Notes under the pieces: generated by a model | Database searches by the model: none | Seen by the model: only the letters and a program-made list of their open reading frames with translations | What the model was told of the DNA's origin: nothing | Position numbers and translations under genes: made by a program | Assembly (NCBI RefSeq): GCF_000328475.2 | Contig: NC_026478.1 | Span: 310,001 to 374,000 of the forward strand | Direction of reading: 5' to 3' | From: Mycosarcoma maydis | Lineage: Eukaryota > Basidiomycota > Ustilaginomycetes > Ustilaginales | DNA length: 64,000 bases | Shown: positions 20,301 to 30,727 of the stretch, in pieces | Layout of the letters: each line of letters begins with the position of its first letter | Position numbering within the stretch: the first letter of the stretch is position 1

Positions 20301-21732
20301 CAACAGTCGTGAGTTACGTTACGTTTGGTTGCTTTCAATTTTTCCGTCTCTATAAGTTATATCTCAACCAAATTTATGCAGGTAGCAGCACTCCGCGAGG
20401 AGAGAACGTCTGGCGAATAGGGCGAGACCTCATTATCTAACGATTGCCAGGAATTCCATTTTATTCCTTTATTTGCTTGTCAAGCCGGGCAAACAAGATT
20501 CACCAAGCAAACACATATGTAAGTTTATAAGTTCTCTGCGAAATCTGCCAACCATCCGGATATTTACCAAAAACGGTGGCGCCCCTAGCAAGCACAATCA
20601 AGCTCGGGCTCAAACGCCGGCCTTTGTGCGTATAAGTGAATGCTGGAAAGCCACTTTCCTGGTCCAGACTCTTGTTTCAGACGTCCACACCTCATCGCCG
20701 CCTGGAAGCGGCTCACGGCCTTCACAAGCCTTTGCTGCTTCCAAGGTGTGTGGATTGCTTGTCGGCGGCGGCTGATGTGATCAAGGTTGCTTGCCCCAGG
20801 CGCTAAATTCAGCCGCCTACCTTGTGTCCTAGTACGCACACAATCAATCAAGCATTGCCATGCATGCAGCCTCCCTTTCCAACAATCTTGAATCAGTTAG
20901 TCGCATTCGTGCCTGGTGATTCCTCGCATAGCGTAATGTGTGTTCCGCTCTTGATCGACCCCATTCGCCGGCTGGTTCACTTTCTTCTCTACGCTCGCTT
21001 TCGAACAACATCGCTATCCTGATTTGGTCACGGTCTGTGGAGAGGAGTCGCTTGTACGTATACGATTATGGAGAGGAGGTCAGGAGCTCATTCCACTTCG
21101 CGCCGACACTGAAACTGCCGCCGATTGTACTTCACGGGCTTGGCTTGAAAGCATGTCAGAGACATATGGTCTCACGCTACGCGACACATCCTGCATTTGA
21201 CCACCGTAATTCAGATCCCGATTCTCCTTCTTCAGCCGCCCATTTCACAACGCTCTTGAACACAGATTGTTCGTCACCGTGGACAATGTAGGCAGAGCCG
21301 ATCCTGACTGTCTTGGATCAGCAGCCAGTTTTTGCGCGCTAAGCCGATAAAGTGCTGCTGAGCGCAAATACAGACGCCCTGCCACTATGTCCCAGAGAAG
21401 TAAGCCCCGACTTCGTCTGGTTAGATTGACGCAGCCGCTGCGCTGTGGAGATACAACCCCTTGCCCGGAGCTTTCTGGACTTTTGTTTTCGAACTGAGTC
21501 ATGTTCCATTGGCCGAGTCACAACTTGACAAGCCCAAAGGTTCCGACTATGATCATCGGAGAGTCCATCACCCCAGACTATTACTTCGTATATATACTTC
21601 AGATGGCTTCGGCGTGTTATGCCAATAGTCCTGTAGTCAACCCTACAGTTATCACTTCCTATACCACGCACGAAGCTTCACCATCTCCCATAGCTTCGAA
21701 CAGCCCACCAGAGCTGTCTTGCTTTCTACACA
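17303..21732. other. Long gene-poor region (4.4 kb)
   Basis: Only short, motif-free open frames occur on either strand, none with coding-like composition over more than about 100 codons. The DNA is more A/T-rich than coding parts in places (for example 20460-20560). Heptamer copies occur at 17650-17682 and single ones near 19152, 19513 and 19543. No tRNA B-box, snRNA or transposon end was recognised. It could hold non-coding transcripts, spliced genes of unknown families, or decayed sequence. Confidence 0.5.
17650..17682. repeat. Imperfect heptamer cluster
   Basis: The units ATTCACG, ATTCACG, TTTCACG and ATTCGTG follow one another at seven-base spacing. It is the same motif family as the cluster at 7631-7698, here with one unit in reverse orientation. 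Confidence 0.8.
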
Positions 21733-23253
21733 ATGTCGTGCTCAACCCCGTGGCTCTTCTCTGGTGTGGCAGCATTGCCACGATCCAGCTCAAGCTCCAT
21801 TTCCTCGTCTCACTGTCGACCAGATTACCGAAGAACATCGACCTCATCAAACACTTCCCACTATTCGAGAGAAAGCTGGTGCTCCACCGTCGGTTCTGAT
21901 GTTTCAAGCTCGTCGACGACACAGTGTCACGTTTCCCACGACCAGGACTCCATTGATGAGCTCGTCCTGGCAAGTTTCGCTGATAACGCCATCTTCGGCT
22001 CCACCTCACCAAGAAAAAGCAAGTCTACAGGCATGCGTTCTTCGATAGAGTCAGCATGCTCCTACGCCTCATCTAGCTCGTCGGTGCGATCTCCTCGTAC
22101 TCCTATCACCCCTCTATTCTCTCATCCCGAGCACGATGCGACCACAATACCCATGCGCAGCTCTGTCACCTTGCCCATGGTTGCTGAAATTCCCAAGTTG
22201 AAGAGACCGCATCTGTCGAGGATTGTATTCGAAGATGTGCAGTACATTGGTCGATCGCTCGACGTCCCTGTCTCGGAGGAAGCTCATCAGGAGCGCTTCA
22301 ATTCGGTCCAGCGCTCCGCTTCTACTGCTGCTTGCTGCTTCAGTCCATCGTCGAGTCGTTTTAGTACATGGAATGGCAAGGATGGTTTGATGATCGCAAT
22401 GGACGAACTCGAGCAGGAGCTCGTCCGTACCATGAACACACTGTCGGCGTCGGCCAATACTACACCGGTCTCCACCATCTCGAAGGCTCGTGGCAAGTCG
22501 ATGCGAAGACCACACACTGCAGACAAGGCGGCAACACCCAGCTCGAGCAGAAGTCTTCTGAAGGGCTTATCGCACACCGCCGCCACTAAATGCATCCCAA
22601 ATGCTTCGCAAACGCAATCGCAGCGAGAATCGTGGATGCCTTCAAAGTATCCAAACGCTGACGAAGGCATCCTCAGCTACAGCGGCAGGCCGATTCGCTT
22701 CTCTGCATCCGATCTGACTCTTCCTTCGGACTATACGGATCTTGTCAGGCGCTCGGACGTACGTCCGATCTCCCAAGAATCGAACGTGTCGAAGCGGTCT
22801 TCGCGCTCTGACTCTAACAGCCCGACTACTGCCGCTCTGGTGTTCAAAGGCCGATCCTCGGGTTCGTCCACCTCTTCGTTCGGGAACGCTGACTTCCAAC
22901 AGGCATCCAGCCGTCCAGACAGCTTTGTGACTGCCAAAGATCATGACATTGTCAGTGCAAACGCCGTTTCTCTCAACAAACGACCTAGCACCGTCCGAAG
23001 TCCGCCCATTATTTCAGCATTCTACCAGCTCCAGAAGGGCCCTCGCTCGACTCCATCTCTGGCTTCGAGCGAGCCTCCTCGCGACCCACTGCCCCCTCTA
23101 CCCAGCCTACCGGCTGGCTTGAGCCATCTACTTAACGGCGCTGCTGTGCCTCCCCCTCGACCTGCCAAGTCGTCTGCCAGGAACTCCACGTCATCGCTCC
23201 GCAACAGCCCTGTGCCTTCCCCACACAAGCCACTCCGTACTATGCCTTGCTAA
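21733..23253 (+). CDS. Disordered Ser/Pro-rich protein, unknown function
   Basis: The intronless frame encodes 506 residues from an ATG in CACAATGTCG. Composition is dominated by Ser with Arg, Pro and Thr. Short segments look conserved in style: HLSRIVFEDVQYIGRSL (about residue 160), MIAMDELEQELVRTMNTL (a likely helix) and a C-terminal proline-rich part, PPLPSLPAGL and AAVPPPRPAKSS, resembling SH3 ligand sites. The style is that of fungal polarity or cytoskeletal scaffold proteins, but no domain is named. Third-position G/C is high and the antisense frames are interrupted, supporting a real gene. Many RSxS/SP sites could be phosphorylated. Confidence 0.68.
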   Translation: MSCSTPWLFSGVAALPRSSSSSISSSHCRPDYRRTSTSSNTSHYSRESWCSTVGSDVSSSSTTQCHVSHDQDSIDELVLASFADNAIFGSTSPRKSKSTGMRSSIESACSYASSSSSVRSPRTPITPLFSHPEHDATTIPMRSSVTLPMVAEIPKLKRPHLSRIVFEDVQYIGRSLDVPVSEEAHQERFNSVQRSASTAACCFSPSSSRFSTWNGKDGLMIAMDELEQELVRTMNTLSASANTTPVSTISKARGKSMRRPHTADKAATPSSSRSLLKGLSHTAATKCIPNASQTQSQRESWMPSKYPNADEGILSYSGRPIRFSASDLTLPSDYTDLVRRSDVRPISQESNVSKRSSRSDSNSPTTAALVFKGRSSGSSTSSFGNADFQQASSRPDSFVTAKDHDIVSANAVSLNKRPSTVRSPPIISAFYQLQKGPRSTPSLASSEPPRDPLPPLPSLPAGLSHLLNGAAVPPPRPAKSSARNSTSSLRNSPVPSPHKPLRTMPC

Positions 23254-25268
23254 TTTGCTCATAGGAATCCGTAAACCCTGCATGTCTCTTTTTCTTGATA
23301 CTGTATTAGACCACTAGCGTTACTGTGCTCTCTCATGGGGAGCTGTCTTTATCGGTTTCTTGAATATCTCTAATCGTCACCGCAATCTCCCATACTGAAC
23401 CATTTTATTAAGGCATGCCTGATTTAAAAAAATTGTCTTCAGATCACTGCATGTTCTCTGATACCCAAACTGCGAATGGCACTGAACCTGTTCAAGTGTA
23501 TGTGAAGCGTGCACCTGGGATTTCTAGAGTTCAAGCGGTCGCGTTAAACACACACGACATGAATGGCGGGCAGGCTTGCGATATCTGCATGCAACAGAAA
23601 CGAAATTTCGTCGGCCAACGGATGCTGGAATGCAGCAGGGTCTTGTGAACCTCTCTGAACCGCTCGCCCTTGTCCCTCGTGATTCTGATTGTGACGCTGG
23701 CGTTCCCGTGGCTGTCTCGTGAAAGTAGCACGGCCTACTCGGCCGATCATCGAACCTCCTAACTTGCATAGAGCCGCGTGGTTCCCACTCTACTGTGGAC
23801 AGGTTTCTTAACAACGTTAGAAGTCCGACCGAGAGCCAAAGAGCCGGCAATGACGAATCACGAATCGTGAACGTAAAGTGCAAGCAGCTCTGATTTGCGC
23901 GCCTATCACAAAGTTGAAGCGTCTGACTTTTTTTTGTCGGGGCTTGCTTTTTCGCCTACCGTGCTATGTTTTAGGTATGTTTGCGACACAAGCCAACGCC
24001 ACCAGAAAGCTGAGGACTTGACAGGCTTCAACACGCAACAAAGCCAGGGGAACCTATGCGCATCAAAATTCATTGTTTTAATACAAGCGGTCACTGCTTT
24101 GCATCGCGAAACATATCGACAGCCCAATCACGATTGGAAACAAACGTGAATCAAGTCGGTGAAAACAAACTAATGTAGTCTTTTCATTGTACGAGCGCAA
24201 ACACTTTTTCGAGAAGACTCTTTCTCCTTTTCTGTTGGATTGTCCGAGAGGCCAGCAGAGATCCTACTTTGGAGGGTGCGAAGAATTGAGTTGGTGGATG
24301 AGCACTTTACCCGGTCGATCGAGGCCTGGTTTGAAGCCGTTCATGTACATGAACACCGACTGTTTCAACCAAATCGCACGCGGCACGATCAAGGGCTCTA
24401 GCTGTCAGCCATTACAATTTCTCGTAACAAGCAGGGTCAAGCGAGCCTTCAGACTTACCATCAACGAACGAGGTCGTGTTTCTGTATAGTCGACGACAAG
24501 GATCGGGGGTCAAAGTGTGTGTAAGCGGAGGGTGCTAATCAGTAAAACGTGATACAATGAATTCCAAAGCTGAACAGTCCCGAGTCTCGGGAACCCATAC
24601 ATCTGCGTAGAACCATCCATCACCGTTTGTGATTCATGATTAGTGATTGCCGCGGCGAGCTAGGCGTCAAATTCTAACCTTGACGAACAGCCGAGTCGCC
24701 CAGCCACAGAAGAGAGAAATAGAAAGAAGGAAAAAAGGGGGGAAATGCCCTCACGAATTTGTGCGGTTCCTGGCTGGACTGCTGGACGGTACAGTACCTG
24801 ACTGTCTGCACCTTTTCGAAGTTCCTGATCTGCAGCGCGTTGGAGCCGAGAACCCATCTGCACATCAGAAATAGTTTTTTGAAATTGTCCCCGCCTCCGA
24901 CACTCCCTCAACCAGCATGCATCAAAGCGTAGCCGCGTGGTTTCACGTCTCAGAATCTCCCCACGACCCAAACTTCTGCTTTAAGCGAGATCCCTCCGTA
25001 GCTGCATGGCAAACTTCATGTCCCAAATGCGGACTTTCGGACCAGCCATGCTTGCTTGCTCTTGAGTAATGTTTCTGCCTCCTCAGCCCCGAGGCCATGA
25101 CATACTGTACGTCGTGACGTTTGATTTCCGTCGCCCTTCACCAAAGATTGCTGCTGAGACTTGCCGATCACCTTGGTCTAGTGCTTCGACGTTCGAAAAC
25201 CACGCAGGCAATGCAGCAATCAAACTCCTTCACCCGACACCCGAGTGAGCAGTCACCAATCAACTTGA
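23254..25268. other. Gene-poor region
   Basis: About 2 kb with only short overlapping open frames. Heptamers appear near 23852, 24126 and 24630, and a purine-rich run at 24712-24745. The first part is the 3' flank of the Ser/Pro-rich gene and the right end the 3' flank of the PAF-acetylhydrolase remnant. No gene is supported. Confidence 0.55.
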
Positions 25269-27746
25269 TCATGTCCTTCCAGATAGCCGCCCTGCCCCGC
25301 AAGTTTCGCCGCGGTATACTTTACGATAAGCGCCCGCAAACGGACTCTGTACGCCACACGTTGAACATACACGCCACGTCAATAATGTCCACTTACTCTT
25401 GTCTTTTAGCCGCTCGGCCACTTGCTCCAGCTGCTCGTGCACGCGTTGCACGTCTTGGTCCGCATCGATCATCTTGAGGTACCGTATGTCAGTGATGAAG
25501 CCCTTATCGAACATCGAATTGTCGCGTGACGTAGTATTGAGGCTTGTCTGCCCATGTCGTGAACCGACCATGTCGCGCGCTTCTGGCCCTACTTCAGCCA
25601 TGTCTTGCTTGCCTTCTTTCCGGAGGTTTTGGTGGCTGTCTCTACCTCTGTCGGAGTCGGAGACCTGTGGTCGCTGCAATTTGTTTTCAGGATGGCCCAC
25701 TTTAGACGCCACCTTGGCTGGTTCCTGTTCGGCCTTGACTCGGATCTCGAGAGCTTTATGCTTGTTTCCGCCTTGATCAACATCACGTACCACCGACGAC
25801 ACCATCGTTTCGGATGACGGAACATTCCCACGCTTCTTCAGCCCCCTGACACCAGTCGGAAAAGGCATTACACCTCGTTTCAATAGTGTTGGGGATGCGA
25901 CGTGATCGAGCCCGTCGTGAGATGCGATATGCAGTAAGTTCGCGGTCTGACTTGTTCCCAAAAGACAAGCCGATGAAGCATCTCTGAAGGATCTTTGACT
26001 GTCGACCTTGTATCCCGGCGTGTCCTCCTGCTCACGACAGCGTTGACGTGACAACCCCATCTGCTTATAAGTAGCTGTCGAAAACACCTCGATTGTTTGT
26101 CTTGGCTCTACCGTCGACCGAAAGATCCTAGGCAACAAGAAAGGGTAGTCGGAAAAGTCCGTGTGCTTGCTCCCCGTCAACGTCAACAGCCATCCTCTAC
26201 CCGACACCTTTCTTGCATCCAAGCAGATCCTCTTCAACTTTTCAAAATGCTCCTCCCACACGGTAAACGACTCGGAATTCAAGACGTAGATGGGTTTGGC
26301 GATTCGACCTTTGACCTCGTCTTCTTCCTTGGCTGGATCGCGTACTGGCTCGACCCAGGGGTCTAAAACCGTCGCAATCGCGAACGGATTTTCCCGGCGC
26401 ATCACCTCGATCACCGTGGCACCGCCAGACGAATGTCCGCAAAGCGTCACAAAATCGAGGTCCAACTTGCCCTTTCAATCTTCCAGTGGCCGTTGCGCTC
26501 TTAACAAGCTGTTTGCCGGCAGCCTTTGATTTTAACTTGAAGCTGCGTGCCTGGCCAACTTGGTTGCCAAGTTACGCGTGGATCGCTGGACGATATCATA
26601 TCCACGACCCTCATTGATCTCGTTGAGCACGTAGAACGTCTCCTCGATTTCGGCGTGTCGCATCTCGATCTGATCTCGACGCAAATGAACCTCTCGCTCC
26701 GAAGGATTCTCTGCAAACGAATGTAACCCAATCTTTTCGAATGTCAAATACGGTACAGAAGCCTTCAGTCTTCCAGAAGATTGGTGTCCGACCATGTGGG
26801 GCATGTGCCATCCGCCCTTTTCTGCCTTGTTGGGCGCCTCTTGGCCTCGCAAGATGCTGCTAACACCGGAACCATCTCGATGCTCGATCTCGGCTACGAT
26901 GATACCTTTGCTGGCGAGTTCACCGCAATACTGAGAGTAGCTGAGACGGTTGCCAGTCAGTCCGTGAGAGAAAATGATCATGGGTAATTGTGGCGGTCGC
27001 TTGCCGAAATTGCCTGTATCGGCTCGATCGGTATCGTCTCGTTGAGGATGTGCCTGTCGACGAAGCTCTTCAGGGCGCGCTAGCGGCGGTCCGACTCGGG
27101 CTGGTAGTCGGGCTTTGATCAGTGTCAAGACAGCAGGGCTTGCAGGGAGTGCGAAAATGCCGTACTGGCCGACGTACTGAAGCAAAGCGTTCACTCCAGC
27201 ATGCACCGAACGTCCTAGCCACGCAGCACGTGGGTAGCGCTTCACCTCATCTTCTTACATCGGCAAGGCTGGATAGTATATAGTGAACAGTACCGTTTCC
27301 AAATGCAGAGTGCATGTCTTTGAGCCCGTGGACCACGGCGACCATTCAGATCGGGCGTCTTCCGAATCGTCATCCCCCTGACCGCAGTCGTCGCCACATG
27401 GCTCTTGGTTGCTGTCACAGTACACACAGTTCGACGTGTAAGCTGTTGAAGATCGAGTGCTAGTACCGCTGGTGTCAGTTCCAGATTCAGCGTTGTTCTG
27501 ACTGCGTCGTTGCTGCACTTGCGTGTCGCGATCTTGTTGCTTTGCCGCGCATTTCTTGATTTGTGTATGACGGTTCTCCTTGGCCTCTTGATCCTGCTTT
27601 CTGGCCCAATTTCGTGCTTTTTTAGCCGGCTTGTTGAGAACACCTGGATCAACAACATTGTTGCAGAAACTGCGCGGCGTTCGCACCGGTATCTCGAGAT
27701 CGAGCACTCCCACCTTGAATGGTCCACTGTAGGGAGGCAATCCCAT
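25269..27746 (-). pseudogene. PAF-acetylhydrolase (group VII phospholipase A2-like) gene with a stop and two frameshifts
   Basis: From the ATG at 27746 the frame gives the family start MGLPPYSGPFKVGVLDLEIP, an insert, then LFTIYYPALPM and a TAA at 27255-27257. The same frame resumes (KRYPRAAWLGRSVHAG), with IIFSHGLTGNRLSYS, up to AARHAASS-stop at 26532. A minus-one shifted frame gives KLKSKAAGKQLVKSATATG and LKGQV. A further one-base shift restores the original frame at DLDFVTLCGHSSGG (nucleophile Ser), then LDPWVEP (Asp) and GSKHTDFSDYPF (His). All catalytic residues survive. The TAA sits after a GTAAGA-like donor, but no acceptor keeps both flanking conserved parts. An intron at 25396 (GTAAGT) may precede the true C-terminus. 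It is a recent pseudogene or the sequence has errors. Confidence 0.7.
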
Positions 27747-28390
27747 CTTGACGTTGCTAGCGAACAGCACACCTTGCTATTCAGAGCCGAAATTATCCTA
27801 TGATCGCTGAGAAAAATCCACTTTGAGCACTGTTCTCCAAGATGATGATACTGCTCGACTGTAAGGTGTACATGGATCGGAAGAAAGATTCGAGCTCATG
27901 TTGGGTCAGTCGGCATCCAGCCGCTCGGAACAATTGCTCCGCGGCAAAGCGAGCATGACGTGCAAAGTTGGCTTACAGGGTTCAGTGTTGCTGGCTTACA
28001 TGCATCGCGAATGCTTTCCAGTCCCCCAATCAAGCCACATAATGAAAGCTGTTGACATCTTCAACGCATCACACAGCGCGCGAAGGAAGAAACAAGCAAC
28101 AGTAACATGTAGTGTGATGTCACACGTCATGGATTCGCCCACGTGGCTATGTCAAGATGCTTCCTCATCTAACAGCTACTTTCATTTTCCACGTTCTATC
28201 ATGTAGGTTCCACGTTCGTGGTTCGTGCACCACTCGTGACGACTCGTGGCCCTTTTCACGTTCGTGCTCTCCCACGCGTGTCTCTGGACTACGTCCGCAA
28301 GGCGAAAAGCAGCTTGTCTGGTAAGGCGTCTTGTTAAATCGATATGCACAGTACAGAATTACATGCTTGGAAGCATTACAGCGTCGAACT
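27747..28390. other. Intergenic region, PAF-acetylhydrolase remnant to LEA-like gene
   Basis: These 644 bases lie upstream of the hydrolase remnant and downstream of the LEA-like gene, both on the minus strand. They contain variants such as CACGTTC near 28191 and 28212 but no supported gene. Confidence 0.55.
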
Positions 28391-30727
28391 TTACTCGAGG
28401 TTGGAAGCCACGGATTCGGTAGCCCTTCCGTTGCCAAAGATCCAGTTCCACAGACCGGTCGACTGGGGCTTCTGATCTCCCTCGATCTTTCGCGCACCGC
28501 TGTGCAGCTTGTCGCCGGCATAATCGAGACCCTCAGCGGCTTTGGCTCGGAGCGACTCGTATCCGCTGTCAGCCTTGTCCCTGAGGTTGTAGAGGCTCGA
28601 GTTGGCTTCGTCCTTGAGGTTCCTGTAACCCTGCTGAGACTGGTCGCGCAAGTGCCTGTATTCGCTTTCGGCGGCATTGCGAGCTTCGTGTGCCTTGGCT
28701 TCGAGTTCGGACTTCCAATCCTTACCCGTCTGCTTGATGTCCTTGAAATCGCCCTTGAGGTGGTCATTCTGGATGAGTTGGCCGCGAGCTTCGCCGGCAC
28801 GAACCTCAGCGTTGTACTGCGCAGCGAGAATCTTTTGTTGAGCATTGTGCTCCAGCTGGTCACGGTAACCTTGAACAGAGCTGCGTGCGTCATCTGCAGC
28901 ATCTTCGGCTTTGCTCTTCAAGTTGAACCAGCCCTTCTGAGCTTCGTCCTTGGCGTTTTCGTACTTGTCCTCAGCTGCAGATTTGGTCGAGAACCACGAA
29001 CTCTTGGCCTGTTCCTCCGCCTCGGCAGCCTTGTCCTTGGCTGCGAACCAACCCTGCTTCGCCTTGTCAGCGGCCTCGTCGGCCTTCTGCTCAGCCGCAG
29101 ATTTGGTCGAGAACCACGAGCTCTTGGCCTGCTCGCCAGCCTCAGCTGCTGTGTCCTTGGCTGCGAACCAACCCTGCTTCGCCTTGTCAGCGGCCTCGTC
29201 GGCCTTCTGCTCAGCCGCAGACTTGGTCGAGAACCACGAGCTCTTGGCCTGCTCGCCAGCCTCAGCTGCTGTGTCCTTGGCTGCGAACCAACCCTGCTTC
29301 GCCTTGTCAGCGGCCTCGTCGGCCTTCTGCTCAGCCGCAGATTTGGTCGAGAACCACGAGCTCTTGGCCTGCTCGCCAGCCTCAGCTGCTGTGTCCTTGG
29401 CTGCGGACCAACCCTGCTTCGCCTTGTCAGCGGCCTCGTCGGCCTTCTGCTCAGCCGCAGATTTGGTCGAGAACCACGAGCTCTTGGCCTGCTCGCCAGC
29501 CTCAGCTGCTGTGTCCTTGGCTGCGGACCAACCCTGCTTCGCCTTGTCAGCGGCCTCGTCGGCCTTCTGCTCAGCCGCAGATTTGGTCGAGAACCACGCA
29601 CTCTTGGCCTGCTCGCCAGCCTCAGCTGCTGTGTCCTTGGCTGCGAACCAACCCTGCTTCGCCTTGTCAGCGGCCTCGTCGGCCTTCTGCTCAGCCGCAG
29701 ATTTGGTCGAGAACCACGAACTCTTGGCCTGTTCCTCCGCCTCGGCAGCCTTGTCCTTGGCTGCGAACCAACCCTGCTTCGCCTTGTCAGCGGCCTCGTC
29801 GGCCTTCTGCTCAGCCGCAGACTTGGTCGAGAACCACGAGCTCTTGGCCTGTTCCTCCGCCTCGGCAGCCTTGTCCTTGGCTGCGAACCAACCCTGCTTC
29901 GCCTTGTCAGCGGCCTCGTCGGCCTTCTGCTCAGCCGCAGACTTGGTCGAGAACCACGAGCTCTTGGCCTGCTCGCCAGCCTCAGCTGCTGTGTCCTTGG
30001 CTGCGAACCAGCCTTTCTTGGCCTGGTCGGCTGCTTCGTCAGCCTTTTGCTGAGTAGCGTCTTTGGCAGAGTACAAGGTCGATTTGGCCTGGTCTCCAGC
30101 CTGCTCAGCCTTATCCCTAGCTGCGAACCAGCCCTTCTTGACTTCGGCCTCGGCTTCGCTTGCCTTTTGCTCGACCGTGTTCTTGGCCGAGAACCAGCCA
30201 GACTTGACATCGTGCTTCACGTTTTCAGCCTTGTTGGCGGCAGTGTCGACAGCATCTTGAGCTGTACCTCTGGCGGATCGGTAGGTGTCCTTGACCTCAT
30301 CCTTTACGTCTCGGTACTTGTTCTCGATCCCGTGCTTGGCATCCTGGAGCTTGTGTTCAGCATAACCGATCTTGTCGTTGACGTTGCGGCGGAGCTGCTC
30401 GATCTCCTTGGAGACGGTTCCGTAAGGTACACTGCCGGGGAGCTGGTTGGCTTCGTTGTGCTTGAGATCGACACCAGGACGCGCGATGGGACCAGAGATG
30501 CCTCGAGCGGCAGAGGAGCCGAGAGGGGGTCTTTCGTGAAGCTCGGTGGTGGCGCCGGGGTGAGGCTTGAGATCTGGAAGCGAATTTGTGCCGGGAGGAC
30601 CAGCGACATACGTGCCGTTGGTGTCCTTGGCATACTGCTGCAGCAAGGGATCGAAGACGTAGTAACCAATGCCGACACCTACGGCCGAAGCACCGAGAAG
30701 CGGCAGGACTCGTTGTCGGAAAGCCAT
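28391..30727 (-). CDS. LEA-like / apolipoprotein-like repeat protein with N-terminal membrane or mitochondrial anchor
   Basis: The 778-residue protein starts MAFRQRVLPLLGASAVGVGI, a basic start plus a Gly-rich hydrophobic segment that suggests a mitochondrial or membrane anchor. The rest is a long amphipathic helical array rich in Ala, Lys, Glu, Asp and Gln. Residues about 223-582 are nine 40-residue units with SSWFSTKSAAEQKADEAADK and KQGWFAAKD; each holds two Trp-Phe pairs. More degenerate 11-residue LEA-like units flank them (YRDVKDEVKDTY, YRNLKDEANSSLYNLRDKA). LEA-type helices are known to protect membranes or proteins during drying and stress; that role here is inference. There is no intron. 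Confidence 0.78.
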   Translation of the reverse strand: MAFRQRVLPLLGASAVGVGIGYYVFDPLLQQYAKDTNGTYVAGPPGTNSLPDLKPHPGATTELHERPPLGSSAARGISGPIARPGVDLKHNEANQLPGSVPYGTVSKEIEQLRRNVNDKIGYAEHKLQDAKHGIENKYRDVKDEVKDTYRSARGTAQDAVDTAANKAENVKHDVKSGWFSAKNTVEQKASEAEAEVKKGWFAARDKAEQAGDQAKSTLYSAKDATQQKADEAADQAKKGWFAAKDTAAEAGEQAKSSWFSTKSAAEQKADEAADKAKQGWFAAKDKAAEAEEQAKSSWFSTKSAAEQKADEAADKAKQGWFAAKDKAAEAEEQAKSSWFSTKSAAEQKADEAADKAKQGWFAAKDTAAEAGEQAKSAWFSTKSAAEQKADEAADKAKQGWSAAKDTAAEAGEQAKSSWFSTKSAAEQKADEAADKAKQGWSAAKDTAAEAGEQAKSSWFSTKSAAEQKADEAADKAKQGWFAAKDTAAEAGEQAKSSWFSTKSAAEQKADEAADKAKQGWFAAKDTAAEAGEQAKSSWFSTKSAAEQKADEAADKAKQGWFAAKDKAAEAEEQAKSSWFSTKSAAEDKYENAKDEAQKGWFNLKSKAEDAADDARSSVQGYRDQLEHNAQQKILAAQYNAEVRAGEARGQLIQNDHLKGDFKDIKQTGKDWKSELEAKAHEARNAAESEYRHLRDQSQQGYRNLKDEANSSLYNLRDKADSGYESLRAKAAEGLDYAGDKLHSGARKIEGDQKPQSTGLWNWIFGNGRATESVASNLE
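28981..30060 (-). repeat. Nine tandem 120-bp repeats inside the LEA-like gene
   Basis: The sequence repeats every 120 bases from 28981 to 30060. Units starting at 29101, 29221, 29341, 29461, 29581 and 29941 share one variant (TCGCCAGCCTCAGC). Those at 28981, 29701 and 29821 share another (TCCTCCGCCTCGGC). The last unit (29941-30060) diverges in its second half. Differences between same-type units are only one to three bases. Confidence 0.95.

Noticed and set aside
27242..27260. Mini-intron explanation for the stop in the PAF-acetylhydrolase gene
   Set aside because: GTAAGA is donor-like, but the coding sequence resumes within about 12 bases, far too short for an intron; longer introns would remove conserved residues or break phase.
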